From assembly GCA_021733925.1 (NCBI GenBank), contig JAIPJY010000017.1:1-64000 (forward strand): a stretch of DNA of 64,000 nt. Direction: 5' to 3'. This document shows positions 9,083 to 18,237 of the stretch, one piece after another. This stretch comes from Prosthecobacter sp. Its GTDB lineage: Bacteria > Verrucomicrobiota > Verrucomicrobiia > Verrucomicrobiales > Verrucomicrobiaceae. The notes below the pieces were generated by a model. That model saw only the letters and a list, made by a program, of their open reading frames with translations. It ran no database searches and was not told the DNA's origin. Within the stretch, counting starts at the first letter, position 1. Every line of letters starts with the position of its first letter. The position numbers and the translations under genes were made by a program.

Positions 9083-10015
9083 TCAATTCAGGTCAGTGAT
9101 GACATATTTTCCGGCGCTGAGTGTCTGCTCACCGTCCCAGCGATAGGCCACAAGGGGGCCGTCGAGACCGCCGCTGAAGTCCAGGCAGGCGATGTTGGGT
9201 GCCAGCGGGGCTTTCGGAGCATCGGCAGGGAGCCAGTAGTGACCGAAGAACACGGGGGGCTCTTCGGGGCCGTAGTTGGGCAGGCGGTTCAGCATCAATG
9301 GATCGACTTTCATCGAATCGGCCATGCTTCCGGGCGGCATGACGAGGTCACTGATCGTGAGCCCCTCGCGGATGTCCCACCAGCGCGTGCGGAGGGTGTC
9401 ACGGTAGGTTCCTTCTTTGTCGCGGAAGAGGTTGCCGTCAGTGGCGGGGATTTCGGGGCCTTTGAGCACGTTTTCGATGGCTCGGTGCTCGGGAGTCATC
9501 TTGTTGGCGCTGGCGTGTAAAAAGGCCTGATCTGCGAGGCTGCTGCCCATCAGGTGTTCGATGCGGCGGCCGTCCCAGCAGGCGTGGACGCAGCGCAGCG
9601 CGCCGAGGTCCAGGAAGATGGGCAGGCGTTTCATCCATTCCAGCCAGTCCGTCCATTCGGTTCCGCGTCCCTCGAAGGCTCGCAGGGTGGCAGTCACCTG
9701 CCGGTTCTTTTCCTCGCTGTGCTCGCGCAGCCAGCCCCCTTTTCCGTCGGGAGTGTGGTAGCAGACGGCGTTGTATTCATGGTTGCCCATGATGGCCAGG
9801 GCATCACCAGCCTCGACCATTACGCGCACGGTGTGGAGAACTTCACGCACCTTGGGGCCGCGGTCGATGTAGTCCCCCAGGAAGATGACTTTGCGCTCCT
9901 CGGGGTGGCGGAAGTTGCCGTTGTGGGGCATGTAGCCAAGTTTGGTGAGCAGGCTGGTGAGTTTGTCGTGCTGTCCGTGGATATCGCCGATTAGGTCGTA
10001 GGGCTGTGTTTTCAT
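9083..10015 (-). CDS. Calcineurin-like metallophosphatase (ApaH/PrpE-like)
   Basis: 310 residues with the metallophosphatase motif series: GDIHG near the N-terminus, GDYIDRGP, GNHEYN, then later VHACWDG and FGHYWLP. The arrangement GDIHGQ / GDYIDRGP / GNHE is that of the diadenosine tetraphosphatase and PrpE/serine-threonine phosphatase group, which uses a dinuclear metal centre. The true substrate is unknown. It heads a minus-strand operon of three unknown genes down to 7896. The ATG at 10015 is chosen because upstream codons belong to the antisense of the LysR gene. Confidence 0.9.
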   Translation of the reverse strand: MKTQPYDLIGDIHGQHDKLTSLLTKLGYMPHNGNFRHPEERKVIFLGDYIDRGPKVREVLHTVRVMVEAGDALAIMGNHEYNAVCYHTPDGKGGWLREHSEEKNRQVTATLRAFEGRGTEWTDWLEWMKRLPIFLDLGALRCVHACWDGRRIEHLMGSSLADQAFLHASANKMTPEHRAIENVLKGPEIPATDGNLFRDKEGTYRDTLRTRWWDIREGLTISDLVMPPGSMADSMKVDPLMLNRLPNYGPEEPPVFFGHYWLPADAPKAPLAPNIACLDFSGGLDGPLVAYRWDGEQTLSAGKYVITDLN

Positions 10016-10091
10016 CGCACCGCCATCATCACCTGAAATATGCACATCGACCATGTATGAATATAGTGTATATATAACTGTAAAGTAAGTT
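10016..10091. promoter_or_regulatory. Divergent promoter region, phosphatase / LysR gene
   Basis: A 76-base AT-rich stretch separates two divergent genes and contains ATATAGTGTATATATAACTG close to the LysR start, which could supply -10 elements for both directions. LysR regulators commonly control a divergent neighbour, so this is the likely site of action, by inference only. Confidence 0.4.
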
Positions 10092-11024
10092 ATGAGTGAT
10101 GCCCTCCCACCCCTGAATGGTCTTTCCCTGGACCGCTTGCGCAACTTTCTGGCCTTCGCAGACAAGGGCTCCATCGCCAAGGCGGCCCCTGACAGTCTTG
10201 CCCGGCAGGCGCTCATCAGCAGGCAGATCGGGGAGCTGGAGCAATACTTCTCCACCGAGCTCACCGTCAGGCGCGGGAAAACCCTGGCGCTTTCGGAAGC
10301 TGGCGAAGATTTGGCGAATCTCGTGAGGTCACAATTTCAGGACCTTGAGGGGTTTCAAAAGAAGCAGCGCGGCCAGCGCAGGACCTACAGCATCGGGGCC
10401 GGCGCGAGCGTTCTGGAGTGGCTGGTGGTGCCCTGCGTGTCCAAGATTCGGAGCTTGCTTGGGGACTCCGCCCTGCGGCTCTCCTCACAGCGCAGCCGAG
10501 AACTCGTGGAGAGCATTCGAGACGGGCAGCTCGATTTTGCCATCGTCCGTGATGATGCCATTTCCGAGGAGTTGAGGCTCAATTCGAGTCTGCCGCTGCG
10601 CAAGCGTGTGGACTTCTCACTGTGCGCCTCCCGCAAGTTGCTAGGCGCCAAGCCCATTGCTGTCCTCGGTGACCCTGCTCAATGGCAATCACTGCCCTTT
10701 GCGGCCAATGGCGGTGGAGGCCAGCTGGACGCAACTTTTCGGGCGGCCATGACCGCCGCTGTCGGAGAGTTTCATCCCGTGGTGGAATGTGATTCGATGC
10801 TGCAGGTGCGCGAGTTGATCGTACAGGGAGTCTGCGCAGGATTGCTGCCCTCCTTTGGAACTCACGGGTTGGAAGAGCACCAAGTCGTGATGCGCGAATT
10901 TGCTCCCATGAAGGATTTTGGGCGCTCCCTTGTGCTGCACTGGAACGACCGTCAGATGCGCCGGCGTGGGGTAGGGGAGCCTGTGATCAAGGAAATCGTT
11001 GTTGAACTCAAAGCGGGTTTTTAA
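10092..11024 (+). CDS. LysR-family transcriptional regulator
   Basis: 310 residues, the family's normal size. The N-terminal helix-turn-helix is recognisable (LDRLRNFLAFADKGSIAKAA ... ISRQIGELEQYFSTELTVRR), followed by a linker helix and an effector-binding domain. It is divergent from the phosphatase operon and runs tail to tail into the kinase gene, with which it overlaps by 17 bases. The effector is unknown. It is the only DNA-binding regulator close to the CRISPR locus, but its own promoter lacks the operator motif found there. Confidence 0.92.
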   Translation: MSDALPPLNGLSLDRLRNFLAFADKGSIAKAAPDSLARQALISRQIGELEQYFSTELTVRRGKTLALSEAGEDLANLVRSQFQDLEGFQKKQRGQRRTYSIGAGASVLEWLVVPCVSKIRSLLGDSALRLSSQRSRELVESIRDGQLDFAIVRDDAISEELRLNSSLPLRKRVDFSLCASRKLLGAKPIAVLGDPAQWQSLPFAANGGGGQLDATFRAAMTAAVGEFHPVVECDSMLQVRELIVQGVCAGLLPSFGTHGLEEHQVVMREFAPMKDFGRSLVLHWNDRQMRRRGVGEPVIKEIVVELKAGF

Positions 11025-11544
11025 GAGAGGCAAGGATAGTTTCAACGACATCCGTTTCCTTGAGCGTGTCGGTGATGACCTTCAGGTCATATTGGGCGAG
11101 TTCGGTGAAATCAAAACCATAGGAGGCCAGCAGCCGGTGGCGCATTTTCTGGTTGCGGGCCTCAATGGTTTTGCCCGTCTCGTCCTTCCGGGCGGCGACA
11201 CGGCAGGCGGCGACTGCATCCGAAACTTCAAGAAAAAAGCTGCGGGCGCCGGGGAAGAAATGAACACCGAGACGGTAATCCAGCACCAGGCCCATGCCCG
11301 CTGCGGCCCTGGCCGAAATGTCCTTCACGAACCAGTCGTCAAGGTGCGCGTCCATCTCGGGGTGAGGTTTGCAATAATCTTGGAACTGATTGATGTCCAT
11401 GCCGTGATGGTCCCTCGCATAGTTGCGGCTGAAGTTGCCCATCGACACGAATTCGTAGTTAAGTGACGTGGCAAGCAGCCGACCAATCGTCGTTTTGCCG
11501 GAGCCGGCTTTGCCGCTGAGGATGATTAGGGGTTCGCAGCTCAT
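11008..11544 (-). CDS. Cytidylate-kinase-like P-loop kinase
   Basis: 178 residues. A Walker A loop GKAGSGKTT lies at residues 11-19. The next block (VSMGNFSRNYARDHHGMDINQFQ..PEMDAHLDDW) matches the layout of archaeal-type CMP kinases, where an NMP-binding helix follows 'sxGdxFRexAkerGmsleEf' and 'npeiDxxlD'. It is predicted to phosphorylate CMP, UMP or a related nucleotide with ATP. It lies on the same strand as the CRISPR locus, 117 bases beyond the oldest end of the array. It is preceded by the same operator-like motif as viperin and the cmr genes. Viperins make ddhNTPs from NTPs, and nucleotide kinases are known viperin neighbours, so a supply role is likely but unproven. Confidence 0.85.
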   Translation of the reverse strand: MSCEPLIILSGKAGSGKTTIGRLLATSLNYEFVSMGNFSRNYARDHHGMDINQFQDYCKPHPEMDAHLDDWFVKDISARAAAGMGLVLDYRLGVHFFPGARSFFLEVSDAVAACRVAARKDETGKTIEARNQKMRHRLLASYGFDFTELAQYDLKVITDTLKETDVVETILASLKNPL

Positions 11545-11643
11545 GGTAGGTGTTTCATTCAGTCTGGTTCAGCGGAGATGGCTTATTTCGGGATGACTAA
11601 ATGCCCACCACCATGAGCTCCAGGTCCAATTTTGCCCCTGAAC

Positions 11644-11660
11644 GGACATCCGAGGATGTC
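11644..11660 (-). promoter_or_regulatory. Operator-like motif, kinase copy
   Basis: On the + strand GGACATCCGAGGATGTC, a perfect inverted repeat GACATCC-GA-GGATGTC. It is one of five related sites (also at 19223, 22034, 25878 and 29047). It lies 99 bases before the kinase start and touches the distal end of the array. Confidence 0.6.
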
Positions 11661-11661
11661 T

Positions 11662-14173
11662 GTGTGAAATGCCTTTCGGCCGGTGTGTGCTGATGACCCG
11701 TCTGGAAACTCGCCACCGGCCTCCTCAAACTCTGGTCTCCAGTGCCTTTCGGCGGGTGTGTGCTCATGACTCCTTCGTGCTCCGGTGGACAAGCTGCATG
11801 TGCTCTTCAGTCTCCAGTGCCTTTCGGCGGGTGTGTGCTGATGACTCGCCGTACGCTTCGCGAGGAGCGCACCACCGGCCCGGTCTCCAGTGCCTTTCGG
11901 CGGGTGTGTGCTGAGGACTCGAAGCCGACGTCATCGCTCAGACATCAAAGACAGTTGTCTCCAGTGCCTTTCGGCGGGTGTGTGCTGAGGACCCCAAGCA
12001 GGTCTACGCCGTGACTGACTCTATCCACAGTCTCCAGTGCCTTTCGGCGGGTGTGTGCTGAGGACCTGCCTTTATGCGCGGCGTAGCTGAAGACGAAGCG
12101 TGTCTCCAGTGCCTTTCGGCGGGTGTGTGCTGAGGACAGCTGAAGATGTGGCGCCTCACAAAACGCCATTCATGTCTCCAGTGCCTTTCGGCGGGTGTGT
12201 GCTGAGGACAACAGAAACCGATCCACTTGTCCGCGAGCTTCTCCTCGAGTCTCCAGTGCCTTTCGGCGGGTGTGTGCTGAGGACTGGGTGAGATCACAGC
12301 TCAGTTCACAGGGCAGATTGGAGTCTCCAGTGCCTTTCGGCGGGTGTGTGCTGAGGACGCCGGTGCCACCGCGACACCCGCCAGCACGGCGGCCAGTCTC
12401 CAGTGCCTTTCGGCGGGTGTGTGCTGAGGACTGAAGGTTTTCGGCCTGATCTTTGTCCGCCCTCTGCGGTCTCCAGTGCCTTTCGGCGGGTGTGTGCTGA
12501 GGACTCGATGGTATCGACGCGTGGTCGCAAGACCGCACCAAGTCTCCAGTGCCTTTCGGCGGGTGTGTGCTGAGGACTCGCGAACCTGCTCTGGAGAAAC
12601 GACTCGTCAAAGAGTCTCCAGTGCCTTTCGGCGGGTGTGTGCTGAGGACTGGATCAAACGGCTTGTCGCCGGGGAATGCAAACGTGTCTCCAGTGCCTTT
12701 CGGCGGGTGTGTGCTGAGGACCTGCGCAGATGAGTTCATGGACGTTACCAACTTCGCGGTCTCCAGTGCCTTTCGGCGGGTGTGTGCTGAGGACAGCTCC
12801 GCGACAAGCGCCGCATCGGTTCGTCTGACTTTGGTCTCCAGTGCCTTTCGGCGGGTGTGTGCTGAGGACGCAGATCTCGGGCGCCGGTACGCAGTCCTGA
12901 TCCCTCGTCTCCAGTGCCTTTCGGCGGGTGTGTGCTGAGGACCTGCGATGGTGCGAAGCGAAGCTTGGAGCGTTCTCCGGTCTCCAGTGCCTTTCGGCGG
13001 GTGTGTGCTGAGGACCCGAGGCCGCTGACAGTCAGCCGGTTGAAGAGGAAGTCGTCTCCAGTGCCTTTCGGCGGGTGTGTGCTGAGGACCGGTGGCGCCG
13101 GAGTTGTCCCGCTGGGGTTCCCTGGTGTCTCCAGTGCCTTTCGGCGGGTGTGTGCTGAGGACCTAAGTAAGCAGCCCAAAAGGTGTTGCAATTGCAGTCT
13201 CCAGTGCCTTTCGGCGGGTGTGTGCTGAGGACCCACCATGACACGAAACGATAAAGCAATTCTGAAGGGTCTCCAGTGCCTTTCGGCGGGTGTGTGCTGA
13301 GGACGTGGTTGAAGCATCCCGTGCGAAGCCAGTCTTCACTGGTCTCCAGTGCCTTTCGGCGGGTGTGTGCTGAGGACTCAAGTTAAACACACTGTTGATC
13401 CACGAGAAAAAGCGTCTCCAGTGCCTTTCGGCGGGTGTGTGCTGAGGACCACCGGCAGCAGAAGCAGCACCTGCTGCAGCTTCCAGTCTCCAGTGCCTTT
13501 CGGCGGGTGTGTGCTGAGGACTCCACCTCAGAAGTGGCAGGCGCGATGTAAGCGCAGTCTCCAGTGCCTTTCGGCGGGTGTGTGCTGAGGACCTCAAGCT
13601 GCTCAAGGCCGCCATCGCGCAGCTCGAAGGTCTCCAGTGCCTTTCGGCGGGTGTGTGCTGAGGACTCATCACCGCTGAAGATGGTGCTAAGAAACTGATC
13701 GAGTCTCCAGTGCCTTTCGGCGGGTGTGTGCTGAGGACGGTCCACAATGGCTCGCAACACTCCATGAGCAGTTGTCTCCAGTGCCTTTCGGCGGGTGTGT
13801 GCTGAGGACGACAGCAGTCACTATGCTTCAGGCCGCGCTGGCGCTGGTCTCCAGTGCCTTTCGGCGGGTGTGTGCTGAGGACTCAAGGCCATAAAGAAGT
13901 CCCGCCCTGCGTAAACCCGGTCTCCAGTGCCTTTCGGCGGGTGTGTGCTGAGGACTCCTCATATGGGTTCACCTCCTCCAAGGCCGCCCGGGGTCTCCAG
14001 TGCCTTTCGGCGGGTGTGTGCTGAGGACTCAAATCCCGCGCCCTTGAGGCTGCTGGCTACGCGAAGTCTCCAGTGCCTTTCGGCGGGTGTGTGCTGAGGA
14101 CTCTTGGGTTCGCCCTCGACACTGGAAAATCCACCGAGTCTCCAGTGCCTTTCGGCGGGTGTGTGCTGAGGAC
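11662..14173 (-). CRISPR. CRISPR array, 35 repeats of 36 bp, 34 spacers
   Basis: Read by eye, 35 repeats start at 11662, 11735, 11810, 11883, 11957, 12030 and onwards at a period of 72-75 bases to 14138. Spacers are 36-39 bp. In the inferred transcript direction (minus) the repeat starts GTCCTCAG, has a core GCCGAAAGGC that can form a GAAA-tetraloop hairpin, and ends CTGGAGAC; the two ends are near-complementary. Thirty-two repeats look identical. The three at the low-coordinate end (11662, 11735, 11810) carry substitutions, which marks that end as the old, trailer side and puts the leader next to cas2. No spacer was seen to match another part of the window. Confidence 0.99.
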
Positions 14174-14334
14174 AGCACCCTTGGTAAATCGTTTAAGGTG
14201 AGTCGTTTGCCAAGCTCTTTTTCGTAACGTCTCAGTTTGGCCGCCCAAAACACTGATGCTCCAATTAGGACGCCCATGATCGAAGCGTTAAAATGTTTGT
14301 TTTCAATGGCTTGTATGATTCGTAATTGCGACCG
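14174..14334 (-). promoter_or_regulatory. Probable CRISPR leader
   Basis: A 161-base AT-richer non-coding stretch between the last intact repeat and the cas2 stop codon. The opposite end of the array has the degenerate repeats, so this is the side where new spacers should be added and pre-crRNA transcription should begin. No sharp promoter boxes can be named with confidence. Confidence 0.65.
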
Positions 14335-14640
14335 TCACCAGATCATCACAGAACCGCGTTCGAGTGGTGCTTCCACCCCCATTTTGATAACCTTAGCGGC
14401 GCAGGTTCCACAGAGTGGATAAATGCGCACTGTGTCCTGCTCCAGAAGAATCCGCTCCTCAAGTGCGGCACAGACGGATCCCAGCTTTTCCGGCGAGATG
14501 TCGAGCTCGAAGACCGACATCTGAACGCGCAACCCAATTCCCTCCAGGTAGCGTGCGACCCGCGCCCGCCGCCGGTCGCCGGAGGGTGTGGAGAGAATGT
14601 CATAGGAGATGAGGAACAGCATATTGCCGGGGCGGGGCAT
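14335..14640 (-). CDS. cas2: CRISPR adaptation protein Cas2
   Basis: 101 residues. The ferredoxin-like Cas2 start MLFLISYDI with the conserved Asp, and the mid-protein segment GLRVQMSVFELDIS, are clear. The start could be 14640 or the Met at 14622, where the family's first strand begins. It forms the Cas1-Cas2 integrase with the gene 12 bases upstream and lies immediately before the leader. Confidence 0.96.
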   Translation of the reverse strand: MPRPGNMLFLISYDILSTPSGDRRRARVARYLEGIGLRVQMSVFELDISPEKLGSVCAALEERILLEQDTVRIYPLCGTCAAKVIKMGVEAPLERGSVMIW

Positions 14641-14652
14641 AATTCGGGTGGT

Positions 14653-15678
14653 TCAGTTCCGGATTTCATCAGGATCAAGATGGTAGGGAATGAATTCGGC
14701 CAGTGTGCCGGCGGTGGCGTGTTTGGCGAAACGCTCCACCTCGCGCAGCATGAGCCCGCCAGGTGAGGGCTGGTCGCGGCCGAGGGTGTCGTCGCAGACA
14801 TTGACCCATTCCACGAGCACATTGAGCACGGCCGCACGGCCCTCCGGACAGATGCGCACGCCGTTGGCGGCACCTTCAGGCTCATGGAAATGCTCTTGCT
14901 TGAGCGTGCCGAGATTAAGCAGACGCAGCATGAGGCGGTCGCCCAAAGCGGGACGGAACGGCTCCAAAAGATCCATGACAAGCGCGGGGCGGCGGTCGTC
15001 AGGCTGATGCAGATAACCGATGTAGGGATCGAGACCGACGGCTTCGGTACAGGCGAGGATCTGATGCGAGAGCACCGCGTAACTGTAGGAGAGGACGGCG
15101 TTCCCTGGATCGCGCGGCGGCCTGCGGTTGCGCCCCGAGAAGGTGAGCCACGGCGTGCGCAGCATGTGGCCGAGAGCTTCAAACCAAAGACGGGCGGCAC
15201 TGCCCTCCACACCTAGCAGCCATGGCAGATTGTCGGTTTCAAAGACTCGATCGCGAAAGCCGCCGAGATCACGGATGATTTCAGACAGGCGTTCGTCTTT
15301 GTAATTGCTGAGATATTTGCGCAGGACGGTGATGCTGTTGGCAATCTTCGCATCCACCCAGCGGCGGGCGAGTTGCTGGCGTACGGAGGGATCGAAGTGG
15401 GCGGCAGCCTGCCCTAGGCGCATGTGCGGCTTCGGCTTCCAAGGAGCGACGAGCCGGGCCTGCACACGCCCCTCCCTCCCCAAAAAGGTGACGGGAATGC
15501 CCATGGTCCCGAGCCTGTCCAGAGCGATGCGGGTAATCTCCACGCCGTGCTCTACGATGACTTGCTCGACCATGGTGGGAGGAATGCGCCCGATGCGCCG
15601 ACCATGACTGCGCAGGGTGAAGTAGCTGCTGTCCACAGCGAGCGTGGTGTCGGGATCGCGGATGTAGATGGTGGGCAT
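14653..15678 (-). CDS. cas1: CRISPR integrase Cas1
   Basis: 341 residues, the normal Cas1 length. The three metal-binding positions are in place: Glu158 in LLGVEGSAARLWFEAL, His224 in GYLHQPDDRR and Asp236 in ALVMDLLEPFRP. With Cas2 it should insert new spacers at the leader-side repeat. No reverse transcriptase or Cas6 is fused to it. Its start lies 5 bases after the stop of the preceding coiled-coil membrane gene, which puts adaptation genes at the end of the viperin operon. Confidence 0.98.
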   Translation of the reverse strand: MPTIYIRDPDTTLAVDSSYFTLRSHGRRIGRIPPTMVEQVIVEHGVEITRIALDRLGTMGIPVTFLGREGRVQARLVAPWKPKPHMRLGQAAAHFDPSVRQQLARRWVDAKIANSITVLRKYLSNYKDERLSEIIRDLGGFRDRVFETDNLPWLLGVEGSAARLWFEALGHMLRTPWLTFSGRNRRPPRDPGNAVLSYSYAVLSHQILACTEAVGLDPYIGYLHQPDDRRPALVMDLLEPFRPALGDRLMLRLLNLGTLKQEHFHEPEGAANGVRICPEGRAAVLNVLVEWVNVCDDTLGRDQPSPGGLMLREVERFAKHATAGTLAEFIPYHLDPDEIRN

Positions 15679-15683
15679 GTGTA

Positions 15684-16193
15684 TCAGGATCCAGTGGTAA
15701 TCTCCAGGTCTCGAATCAGGGATGTCTTTTGCCGAAGCCCTAATACTCCACGTATTTTCCCGCCGAGGTTTCTGAGCAGAATGAGCGGTGGCAAGCGGCC
15801 ATCCGCCTCCTGGCTGACGAATTCTCTGGCATGCTCCAGGGCACGCAGCCAGGCCTGAGCGAAATGAGGCATCTCCGCTGTCAGTCTTTCGGCGGCCAGT
15901 TCATAAATTTTGAGGTGCTGCCCGGCGAGCCGGTCCGGTCGCATCAGCAGAATGGAATGCTGCATTTTTAGATGGGCTTTCTCCTCCTCCAGGCGCTTGT
16001 TATCGGCTTCCAGTTTGACCAAAATTCGGGCCTCCTGAAGGGACTTGGCGGTGAGCAATTGTTCGAGCCGCCGGACCTCCTCACGCAGTTCGTCGCGCTG
16101 GGTGGCAAGGATGCTGTGGGAACGGCGAACGGAAAGATACATGACGGTGGCAGTGGCGAAGATGAGGCCGATTGCGAAATAAAGGAGGAACAT
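15684..16193 (-). CDS. Membrane-anchored coiled-coil protein, viperin-cas1 operon
   Basis: 169 residues, family not recognised. An N-terminal hydrophobic helix (FLLYFAIGLIFATATVMYL, residues 2-20) is followed by basic RRS, so the chain probably stays cytoplasmic. About residues 25-80 form a strong coiled coil (RDELREEVRRLEQLL ... EADNKRLEEEKAHLK). The C-terminal part is helical and ends in ITTGS. It sits 27 bases after the previous gene and 5 before cas1. A scaffold or sensor at the membrane is a guess. Confidence 0.8.
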   Translation of the reverse strand: MFLLYFAIGLIFATATVMYLSVRRSHSILATQRDELREEVRRLEQLLTAKSLQEARILVKLEADNKRLEEEKAHLKMQHSILLMRPDRLAGQHLKIYELAAERLTAEMPHFAQAWLRALEHAREFVSQEADGRLPPLILLRNLGGKIRGVLGLRQKTSLIRDLEITTGS

Positions 16194-16220
16194 GACTGGG
16201 CGTGGTGTTGCGGGGTTGGT

Positions 16221-17039
16221 TCAATTAGAAGCCTGCGAGGAGGATGGGGGGCGGGCATGAGTGAGGCGTCTGGAACGCAGAAGCCAGAAGAGCGCCAGAG
16301 GCAGGGTGACAGAACCGAGCATCAAGCTCATAGAGACACCGGTTCCGGCCTTGCTGAAGAACGTCGTCATCGCCTCGGTGGGAATGCGGTGGGGCAGGAG
16401 CCGTGTGCCTTCCTCGACACCATCTGCCACTTTGATCATGCTAACGGTGAGACCGCCGGTAAGGATCAAAGTTTTGTGCTGGTCCAGCTTGCGCAAAAAA
16501 GCCGCGCCGTTCTTCTTCCAGGATTCCAGCAGAACCAGGCGCGTGGCAGGGCTGTCCGCACGAGAAGCGTATCCTACCAGCTGTGTGATCTCGCTTGAGG
16601 GTGCTTTGGCGAGAACGGCAAACTCCCCACGTCCGAACTGAGCGACCGCCTGCTCTGCCATGCCGGGAACCCTGGACTCGAGACGCAGGGCGTCGTCGCT
16701 ATAGCGGGTAATAAGACCGAGCGCCTCCGCAGGGCTAGCACCGAGGTATCGCGTGGCCTCCGGGACGCGCCGGGCCGCTTTCAGGATATCGTCGCCATGC
16801 TTTGCACCGGCTTCGAGCAGTTCGAGTCCGCCGCGCTCGACGAGTTCCTCCGCGCCCGCCGCTCCGAACTTGCTGATAGCAGTGGCGGCGGCATGCTCGG
16901 CCGCGTCGCGGGCACCGGCTTCGAGTGTTTCACGTCCTGCCTGTTTGATGGCCTGCGCCACAAGTTTTCTGGCCACGGGATTGGCCTGCAGAGCGGAGGA
17001 GCTGAGGAGAACAAGGGTGAAGAAGAGCGTTGATTTCAT
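16221..17039 (-). CDS. Secreted, C-terminally membrane-anchored unknown protein
   Basis: 272 residues with a clear signal peptide (MKSTLFFTLVLLSSSALQANP, probable cleavage after ALQA). The middle is Ala-, Glu- and Gly-rich and helical, from about residue 30 to 190. A C-terminal hydrophobic helix (SMSLMLGSVTLPLALFWLL) is followed by basic RSRR, so most of the protein should be periplasmic with its tail in the membrane. No domain is recognised. It starts 4 bases after the stop of the gene upstream in the viperin operon. Confidence 0.8.
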   Translation of the reverse strand: MKSTLFFTLVLLSSSALQANPVARKLVAQAIKQAGRETLEAGARDAAEHAAATAISKFGAAGAEELVERGGLELLEAGAKHGDDILKAARRVPEATRYLGASPAEALGLITRYSDDALRLESRVPGMAEQAVAQFGRGEFAVLAKAPSSEITQLVGYASRADSPATRLVLLESWKKNGAAFLRKLDQHKTLILTGGLTVSMIKVADGVEEGTRLLPHRIPTEAMTTFFSKAGTGVSMSLMLGSVTLPLALFWLLRSRRLTHARPPSSSQASN

Positions 17040-17043
17040 TGGA

Positions 17044-18237
17044 TCAGGAGTGAGGGGTGGTGAGCTGGGAGGGATTCAGGGCAAGCAGAGACGCGACAGC
17101 CTTTTGGCGTGCCTTCACGGCTTCCGCGAGTATGCGGGCGGCTTGCTGATCATACTGAGCCAGTGCCTGCTCGTAGACGCTCGCCAGCCCCTCACGGAGG
17201 CTGTGGGCCACCTTTCCGGGGAGCTCGCGGCTGAGCCAAAAGATGTCCCAAGCCGTCCATAGGCCGACGCCGATGTCGATGAGGAGACCGACAATTTCTC
17301 CGAAAGGAAGAGGCCCGTCGGACACGGCAAGGGCAATGTTTGCGCCTACCGCGGACGCAGCCCTCTCGGCGTAGCCACGCAACACCGGCAGGAGAAGTTT
17401 GTGGTTCAGAGTGGCAGCGAGGGCCACGTCCAGCGCGCCGAAGCCGATAGCGTTTTTCAGCTCGCGAAAATGTCCGTCCACGGACCCGATCATCTGCGCC
17501 ACCGGCTGCATCACATTGCCTCCAGGCGCGCCAGCGGGCAGCTGCTCCGCGCCCTGCAGCCAATCCGCCGCAAGCTTGTTTATGCGACCGCTGACCTTGT
17601 GGGAGAGTGTGCTGAGCTCGGAGAGCGCCAAAGACTGCATTTGAGTGGATGCCACGGCCACCTGGCCCAGGCGCCCGGTGATGAACTCCTGCGCACTCGA
17701 TGTGCCTTTGATCATATCCAGAGCCTGCCGCACGATGATGTGGAAGCAGTCGGAGAAGCTGCCGAGATCACCGCTGGCTTGCGGGACTGCGGCCAGGGCG
17801 GCGGCATAGAACGGCTGCAAACCACGCACGAGACTGGCGCGATGCTGCTTCATTCCAGCGAGATCCTCAGCTGTGGCACCTTCGAGGCTGTAGCGCACGT
17901 TGCCCTGAAACTTCTGGAAAGCCTCACGCTGACGACGCTCGAGATCGTAGATCACGGCCATGCGCCAGCCCAGCAGGGACGTCACCGTGCAGGCAAAAGC
18001 CCCTGGAATGAAGGCGCGGCGCTTCCACAGGCGCACCGGTTCAGCTGAAGCTTTCACCAACTCCGAGGAGTTCTGGACGCCCGCAAAGATGACATCCCCA
18101 GCGGAATTCACTTCAAGCAGGGGTGAAGATTCATGGGCAATGGCGGAATCGGTATGGGAGGTGTTCATGGCGTTGGAAGCGGCGGAGGTTTTCATGGCGA
18201 AAAAGTGCGAGTAGTGGTTTCGGAACGAATATCTCAT
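17044..18237 (-). CDS. Unknown membrane protein directly after viperin
   Basis: 397 residues with no recognised family. Two hydrophobic stretches flank a long helical region: about residues 77-97 (IPGAFACTVTSLLGWRMAVI) and about 315-335 (IVGLLIDIGVGLWTAWDIFWL). The part between contains many Ala, Gln and Ser and may lie outside the cytoplasm. The ATG at 18237 overlaps the viperin stop by ATGA, which is why it is preferred over in-frame ATGs 14 and 23 codons later. The overlap implies coupled translation with viperin. Confidence 0.8.
   Translation of the reverse strand: MRYSFRNHYSHFFAMKTSAASNAMNTSHTDSAIAHESSPLLEVNSAGDVIFAGVQNSSELVKASAEPVRLWKRRAFIPGAFACTVTSLLGWRMAVIYDLERRQREAFQKFQGNVRYSLEGATAEDLAGMKQHRASLVRGLQPFYAAALAAVPQASGDLGSFSDCFHIIVRQALDMIKGTSSAQEFITGRLGQVAVASTQMQSLALSELSTLSHKVSGRINKLAADWLQGAEQLPAGAPGGNVMQPVAQMIGSVDGHFRELKNAIGFGALDVALAATLNHKLLLPVLRGYAERAASAVGANIALAVSDGPLPFGEIVGLLIDIGVGLWTAWDIFWLSRELPGKVAHSLREGLASVYEQALAQYDQQAARILAEAVKARQKAVASLLALNPSQLTTPHS

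Noticed and set aside
11669-14277. Many open frames across the CRISPR array encoding repeated motifs such as SSAFRRVCAED or QHTPAERHW
   Set aside because: They are translations of the 36-bp repeat in different frames, not genes.
15684-18237. A Cas6 hidden among the three unknown genes
   Set aside because: They have membrane helices or signal peptides and lack a RAMP fold and glycine-rich loop.
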